Of a stretch of DNA of 25,876 bases, positions 22,011 through 25,876 are shown piece by piece. The notes beneath the pieces were generated by a model. The model saw nothing but the letters and a program-made list of their open reading frames with translations, was not told the origin of the DNA and made no database searches. A program made the position numbers and the translations under genes. Source of the DNA: a virus. Position 1 is the stretch's first letter, and each line of letters opens with the position of its first letter. The DNA lies in IMG/VR virus record IMGVR_UViG_3300030106_007857, positions 1 to 25,876 of that record. One strand, 5' to 3'.

Positions 22011-22509
22011 CAAGATCAATTATAGATTCTAAATCTGACCTCTCAACTAAATTAGTAGAAATTAAATACTCATAAAGTTCTACAATCGCATTATCGCCAC
22101 CTTTACTAAGTAACACGTTAGAACAACAAGTTCTTACATCTTCACAAGCATCAGACGGACAGAAAGAATATTTTACTGCATTTAGTAAATCCATATCAAA
22201 TATGTCATCTCCTACAAAACAAATGTCATCTGCTGAACAATTGTAGAGCATACATAATTTCTCTAAAAAATCTTTTTTATTTCTACCTCTAGCAAAATGA
22301 AAATCTATATTCCTATTTTCAGCCACAGCTCTATTGACATTTTCGTCACCACTTAGGAAGCATACATTTACACCAGCAGCCTTAATTCTTTTGATGGCTG
22401 TAAAATCTTTGTCGCAAAAGTTTTTAAGTCTACCCAAGCCATTTTCGCCATAATACTTTTTACCGTTTGTTAAAACACCGTCAACATCTAATATTAATAG
22501 TTTTATCAT
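21991..22509 (-). CDS. KdsC-like HAD phosphatase
   Basis: 172 aa. Motif I LILDVDGVLTNG (D8, D10), motif II CFLSGDENVNR (S54), lysine of motif III in RGRNKKDFLEKL and motif IV DDICFVGDDIFDMDLL. The cap-less C0 layout and length match KDO-8-phosphate phosphatase and related phosphatases. The kdsA, kdsB and kdsD genes are not seen nearby, while kinase, isomerase and nucleotidyltransferase genes are, so removal of a phosphate from a doubly phosphorylated sugar (the GmhB role) is a reasonable alternative to KDO-8-P. An ATGA overlap and a strong ribosome binding site precede it. Confidence 0.82.
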   Translation of the reverse strand: MIKLLILDVDGVLTNGKKYYGENGLGRLKNFCDKDFTAIKRIKAAGVNVCFLSGDENVNRAVAENRNIDFHFARGRNKKDFLEKLCMLYNCSADDICFVGDDIFDMDLLNAVKYSFCPSDACEDVRTCCSNVLLSKGGDNAIVELYEYLISTNLVERSDLESIIDLDAAERF

Positions 22510-23228
22510 AAAAATTCTCCTCTAATGTTTTTATCTATGTTGTATTCTTTATGTAAAATAGACAGCTCTGATTCATATTCAGAGTAGTTCCATTTACCTT
22601 TAACTATAGCTGTTGCTACATAAGGGTATACTTTTGAATCCCAATGACAAAGACCTCTTTGTGGTTCGTTGTCATAGTAATATAAATTTTTATAATTTAG
22701 CAAGATAGACATGAGGTGGGCTTTGGGTTCAAACTCATGTATGTTTTCTACATCGCAGTTCTCATAAAGTTTCTGAAGAGACTCTCTCTTGCACAAACTA
22801 GGTTGAACAGAAAAATAACAATCACCATTTCTAGGTAACTCATATAACTTATCAGAAAATTGTGTCTCAGGTATACCTACATTCCCCCCCTTAATTAATT
22901 TTATGTAATCAATATTATAAAGAGGCATCATCTCTATTTTATCCTCTATAAAATCTAAATCAGGTTTATCGTATAGCGGCATATCTTCATGATGGAGTAT
23001 GACGTATTCTTCATTTATTGCATTAAGGCATGAAGCCATGCGCTTGTTATATGATAAAGATTCATCATAAGTAACAATCTCCCAGTTTTCTGGTAAATTA
23101 TTAGATTCATCTACAAACGCATATCTTTTAATTTCTTTAGGTAGATATTTTTCTATCTGACCACAAAACATCTCCCAAGCATCACTATAGCTGCTGTGAG
23201 AATACATAATAATACAATAATTTTTCAT
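22506..23228 (-). CDS. Putative GT-A-like glycosyltransferase
   Basis: 240 aa from the ATG at 23228, which makes the ATGA overlap used by most neighbours; an ATG two codons earlier (23234) is also possible. The product begins MKNYCIIMYSHSSYSDAWEM. LSYNKRMASCLNAINEEYVILHHEDMPLYD (about 78-107) has the pattern of a GT-A enzyme where a helix is followed by the strand and acidic metal motif; HED would be the DxD equivalent. The second half has GDCYFSVQPSLCKRESL and HEFEPKAHLM. The family is not one I can name with certainty. Its neighbours are a second putative transferase and sugar enzymes, so glycan assembly is the likely role. Confidence 0.5.
   Translation of the reverse strand: MKNYCIIMYSHSSYSDAWEMFCGQIEKYLPKEIKRYAFVDESNNLPENWEIVTYDESLSYNKRMASCLNAINEEYVILHHEDMPLYDKPDLDFIEDKIEMMPLYNIDYIKLIKGGNVGIPETQFSDKLYELPRNGDCYFSVQPSLCKRESLQKLYENCDVENIHEFEPKAHLMSILLNYKNLYYYDNEPQRGLCHWDSKVYPYVATAIVKGKWNYSEYESELSILHKEYNIDKNIRGEFL
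22517..22523 (-). promoter_or_regulatory. Strong Shine-Dalgarno site for the HAD phosphatase gene
   Basis: AGAGGAG lies 7 nt before the ATG at 22509. It is one of the few textbook ribosome binding sites in the window; most other starts rely on ATGA-type coupling with weak or no visible site. It sits inside the end of the upstream coding region and suggests that the phosphatase is translated independently and strongly. Confidence 0.7.
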
Positions 23229-23947
23229 TCCCATGTTGTAGGTAGTGCAACTCTTTTATCCCAAAGACCGTTTCTTATCAAGAACCATTTATAACACTTA
23301 ATGCCATTAACTAAACCTCCGTGTTTGGACCCAGCCCATTTTTCCATTTCACTCCCTACTCTCATTTCTTTTTTGATTAAATTAAAAAAATTAGCAAACG
23401 CCGTCATGTTCTGTTGGTTTGAATAAAACCACATATCGGCTGGTCCCTCTTCATCAAAAGTTTGTTGTGACCATTCTGCTAAATAAAATTTTTGCATATC
23501 TAAATTAGGATCAAAATTTATACATTGAACTGCATACGGGCTGTGAGAATTAGGTGCGCCAGAGGTCCGTCTATTTATCCTTCCAACGTCAAATCGTGTT
23601 TTGATAACACAATCATATTTTTCACCTGCTTCTTCAAGTAACTCAAAAGATTTTTGCACAGAATAATATTGAGAAAAAAGGCGAGATTGAGGAACATATC
23701 CTCCAACCTGTTGAACTGTTTCTATAGATGAAAAATCTATTTGGGGTTCAAAACAATAACCTTTAACAGATTCTCCATAAAGGTCTAACACAAATTGTTT
23801 TTTTTCAAAGTCCCAGCTATGCATGTAGACATCTGTATCACATTTAGAAAAAACATGTTTTTGTAGATGTTTGTAACCATCTACTCCTTTTGAATTGGGA
23901 TCAGTGAAGGAATCAAAGTATCCCGCGATGCATACCGCTGTTTTCAT
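23225..23947 (-). CDS. Putative glycosyltransferase of a family common in surface-glycan clusters
   Basis: 240 aa, ATGA-coupled to the epimerase gene. The start MKTAVCIAGYFDSF and CDTDVYMHSWDFE near 36-48 are typical of a family of hypothetical transferases in which a VCISG-like strand is followed by DVF-x-H-x-W. YSVQKSFELLEEAGEKYDCVIKTRFDVGRIN (about 95-125) gives the R-x-D motif that takes the place of DxD. Then come a WFYSNQQNMTAF segment and an ending that contains a GGLVNGIKCYKWFL helix. The sugar and acceptor are unknown. The GT-A family call is moderately sure. Confidence 0.55.
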   Translation of the reverse strand: MKTAVCIAGYFDSFTDPNSKGVDGYKHLQKHVFSKCDTDVYMHSWDFEKKQFVLDLYGESVKGYCFEPQIDFSSIETVQQVGGYVPQSRLFSQYYSVQKSFELLEEAGEKYDCVIKTRFDVGRINRRTSGAPNSHSPYAVQCINFDPNLDMQKFYLAEWSQQTFDEEGPADMWFYSNQQNMTAFANFFNLIKKEMRVGSEMEKWAGSKHGGLVNGIKCYKWFLIRNGLWDKRVALPTTWE

Positions 23948-24948
23948 AAGCCTATTTTTTTTGCATGTTCAACACACTTTTCCATGCCATCATCTAGCGT
24001 TGTTTTAGCTTTCCAATCTAAAAATTCTTTTGACTTGGTGGTATCTCCTAAGCAATATTTTAAAACTTCTTTTTCTAATCTATCTTTATTAAGTTTATAT
24101 TCCCCTTCAAAAAGATGAGGATATGCGTCCCAAAAATTTGAGGCAGTATTATAATTTGGTTTAGATTTTACACCAAAGCACTTTGCTACACTCTCGTAAA
24201 TTTCATTCACTGAATAAGTTTTGCCAGAGCTAACATTAAAGTTTTCACCAACCGCCTTGTCGTGCGTCATTACAATTTCACAAATATTGATCAAGTCATC
24301 AATGTAAACATAATCTCTCCTTTGTTCTCCATCTGAAAATAAAGTAGGAATTTTATTCTGTAAAAAGGTTTTCATTAAATACCCTGTTAACGGTGGATGT
24401 TTTCTTCTAAAGTCTTGGTGTGGTCCATACACGTTGAAAAATCTTAATATTACTATAGGCAAATTGTAAACATTAGCAAAAGATCTACATAACAACTCAG
24501 ATTGTTTTTTGCTTGTTGCATAAATTAAATCAGGAAATACATCGTCATTTTCCTTCGCGGGAAATTCTAGATGATTTTCATATACTGCACTTGTAGATGA
24601 AAATATAACTCTTTTAACTCCATTGATGCGAGCTGCCTCAAGGACACTTGCTGTTCCTGAAACATTGACATCTATCGCCTCTTTTGGGTTTTCTTGACAA
24701 TCGGGTAGGGGTGCTATACCTGCGAAATGGTATATATAATCCACATCTTTCGTGTGTTTTAAAATGCTTTTATTTCTGATATCGTCTTCTATAAATTTGC
24801 CAAATGTTTTGCCCTGTATTTCTAAATTATCGCTATTGCCATAACTCATGTTATCTAAAAGAATTACATCATATCCTTTTTTATGTAAATGGTAGCCTAA
24901 TTGTGATCCTATAAAACCAGCACCGCCTGTTATTAATATTTTTTTCAT
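23944..24948 (-). CDS. NAD-dependent nucleotide-sugar epimerase/dehydratase (extended SDR)
   Basis: 334 aa. TGGAGFIGS (7-15) binds NAD, LLDNMSYGNSDNL fits the second strand, HFAGIAPLPDC lines the active site, and SSTSAVYE (S118-x-S120) with Y143-x3-K147 in YATSKK makes the catalytic set. RFFNVYGP (168-175) and RRDYVYIDDL are conserved in UDP-glucose 4-epimerase-like and dTDP-sugar dehydratase-like enzymes. The stop of the upstream fusion gene forms ATGA with its start, and an AAAGGA lies about 10 nt upstream. It modifies the nucleotide sugar made by the cassette, most likely by epimerisation; the exact reaction cannot be read. Confidence 0.88.
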   Translation of the reverse strand: MKKILITGGAGFIGSQLGYHLHKKGYDVILLDNMSYGNSDNLEIQGKTFGKFIEDDIRNKSILKHTKDVDYIYHFAGIAPLPDCQENPKEAIDVNVSGTASVLEAARINGVKRVIFSSTSAVYENHLEFPAKENDDVFPDLIYATSKKQSELLCRSFANVYNLPIVILRFFNVYGPHQDFRRKHPPLTGYLMKTFLQNKIPTLFSDGEQRRDYVYIDDLINICEIVMTHDKAVGENFNVSSGKTYSVNEIYESVAKCFGVKSKPNYNTASNFWDAYPHLFEGEYKLNKDRLEKEVLKYCLGDTTKSKEFLDWKAKTTLDDGMEKCVEHAKKIGL

Positions 24949-25876
24949 TTACCCAAGTCCTTTAAAAATCGCTCTAATTCATTTGAATTTCTGACTATGT
25001 TAACTGCATCACATGTGGGATATGGGCTAGAGGTTCCATAATCATTTATCAAGGTTCTATTTGCATGAAACAAATCAAAAATAATATTATCATACTTGAT
25101 ACCCTCTCTCTTCATTTGTTCAATCGTAACATCTCTGGCTGAAGATGGACGGGCTGTTGTTAGAATAATATAAACTTTTCCTGTATCATAAAGATTATTT
25201 AAGAATTCTACATTTTCTTTTATAGCCTCAGTTTCTCCCCAATGTGGAGGGGTATATTTGCCAGAACTTTTAACTAGCGTCCCGTCAACGTCTACAAATA
25301 AAGTTTTATACTGCCTAACGTAATTAAACCAATCTTCCTTAGTTCCCCAATCCATGTATTCCGAAACCATTACTGGCTTAAATTTAAAGCCATCATCAAT
25401 CATTTTTTTAATGATATCAGACAAATATAAGTTTTTGTTAGTAGACATTTTTTCAAAGTATTCGCAGTAGTCTTCACTATTTTCAAATGAATAGCTGCCA
25501 CATCCAAAAGTATTAGAAATAACTTTTTTCTCCACTAAACCAGAAATGTAGCCATCTTCACCTATGGTTATATAGCTTTTGTTTGATGGATTGATTGATG
25601 TTGTTTTATTTAAATCATAATAACACATGAAGTTGCCATCTTCGACGTTATATTTAAAGCGGTTGTCTACTTCTTTTATTACAACCTGACCTTGTATGTC
25701 AGCTTTTTTTATAACCTCGTAAACGGTGTGAGGTTGATTTTCTGTTCTGCTGTCTAACAATACAACTTCTGCCTTATCAATTATGCCAAGCTCTGTTAAG
25801 CACAAATCTATTGCATCTCTGCAATTGTATTTTTCAACGTGTTCTGCTAAAAAACCAAGATAAACTTTATCTATGT
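24945..25876 (-). CDS. Nucleotidyltransferase/HAD fusion, 5' end beyond the window
   Basis: The frame stays open to the window edge, upstream of the TTG at 25805, with IDKVYLGFLAEHVEKYN encoded before it, so the N-terminus lies outside. About 310 codons are present. The visible first part corresponds to the later portion of a sugar nucleotidyltransferase: HTVYEVIKKADI, VVIKEVDN, then SNTFGCGSYSFENSEDY and LYLSDIIKKMIDDG. The product turns at EYMDWGTKEDWFNYVRQYKT into a HAD domain, TLFVDVDGTLVKS (motif I, both aspartates present) and VYIILTTARP (motif II). The N-terminal PKP-type signature is not in the window. It probably makes or edits an activated sugar for the cassette. Confidence 0.8.
   Translation of the reverse strand, partial: IDKVYLGFLAEHVEKYNCRDAIDLCLTELGIIDKAEVVLLDSRTENQPHTVYEVIKKADIQGQVVIKEVDNRFKYNVEDGNFMCYYDLNKTTSINPSNKSYITIGEDGYISGLVEKKVISNTFGCGSYSFENSEDYCEYFEKMSTNKNLYLSDIIKKMIDDGFKFKPVMVSEYMDWGTKEDWFNYVRQYKTLFVDVDGTLVKSSGKYTPPHWGETEAIKENVEFLNNLYDTGKVYIILTTARPSSARDVTIEQMKREGIKYDNIIFDLFHANRTLINDYGTSSPYPTCDAVNIVRNSNELERFLKDLGK

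Noticed and set aside
21991-22509. A KDO biosynthesis operon
   Set aside because: The phosphatase looks KdsC-like, but no KdsA synthase, KdsB CMP-transferase or KdsD-type SIS isomerase is seen; the neighbours fit a heptose-style route better.
1-25876. CRISPR array, tRNA genes or insertion sequences
   Set aside because: No regular direct repeats, cloverleaf-like segments, transposase or terminal inverted repeats were seen, and the gaps between genes are too short to hold them.

Overview
The window looks like part of a tailed-phage (Caudoviricetes) genome, probably a large AT-rich (roughly one-third GC), environmental or marine-type phage. The reasons are a compact set of phage-style replication genes (RecA/UvsX-like recombinase, DnaB-type helicase, TOPRIM primase, RecB-type nuclease, DnaQ exonuclease, DnaE-type polymerase), a modular basic protein of a kind common in phages, almost no intergenic DNA, and every supported gene on the minus strand. 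Transcription therefore runs from high to low coordinates. Many junctions are stop/start overlaps (ATGA at 24948, 23947, 23228, 22509, 21321, 19755, 17260 and 16856; TAATG at 1191; TAGTG at 18706), so translation is probably coupled over long stretches. No tRNA, rRNA, IS element or CRISPR array was seen, and no gene-free stretch reaches 100 bp.

Region by region, in transcription order. (a) 25876-18706 is a sugar and glycosylation cassette: a sugar nucleotidyltransferase/HAD fusion cut by the window edge, an extended-SDR epimerase, two putative glycosyltransferases, a KdsC-like HAD phosphatase, a PfkB-like kinase, a nucleotidyltransferase fused to an RpiB-like isomerase, a short GDPD-like protein and a GDP-mannose 4,6-dehydratase. 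Isomerase, kinase, phosphatase and nucleotidyltransferase together are the four chemical steps used to make activated heptose-type sugars. (b) 18706-8508 is the replication and recombination block: a small unknown, RecA-like, a Vsr/DUF559-like nuclease, a small acidic protein, DnaB, primase, RecB-type nuclease, then a DnaE-type polymerase in two genes. The PHP-derived N-terminal piece (12287-13039) is separated from the catalytic core (8508-11054) by a DnaQ exonuclease and an FkbM methyltransferase. (c) 8496-5817 holds a ClpA/ClpC-like double AAA+ unfoldase and a 74-aa small protein, closed by a good intrinsic terminator (5764-5793). (d) 5750-1 holds a degenerate kinase-fold protein, a modular basic phage protein, a candidate single-strand-binding protein with a hairpin on its start codon, a GT4/zinc-ribbon/DUF4214 protein whose C-terminus is the first half of a GT9 enzyme, the second half of that enzyme as the next gene, and the start of one more gene.

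The most notable observations are the two-gene polymerase with an apparently metal-dead PHP piece; a GT9 domain apparently split by a two-base TA change; a phage Clp unfoldase with a ClpP-docking-like MGF tripeptide; the RpiB-nucleotidyltransferase fusion within a four-step sugar-activation module; and a kinase fold with HGN in place of HGD. All functional calls come from reading motifs by eye. No database search or structure prediction was run.
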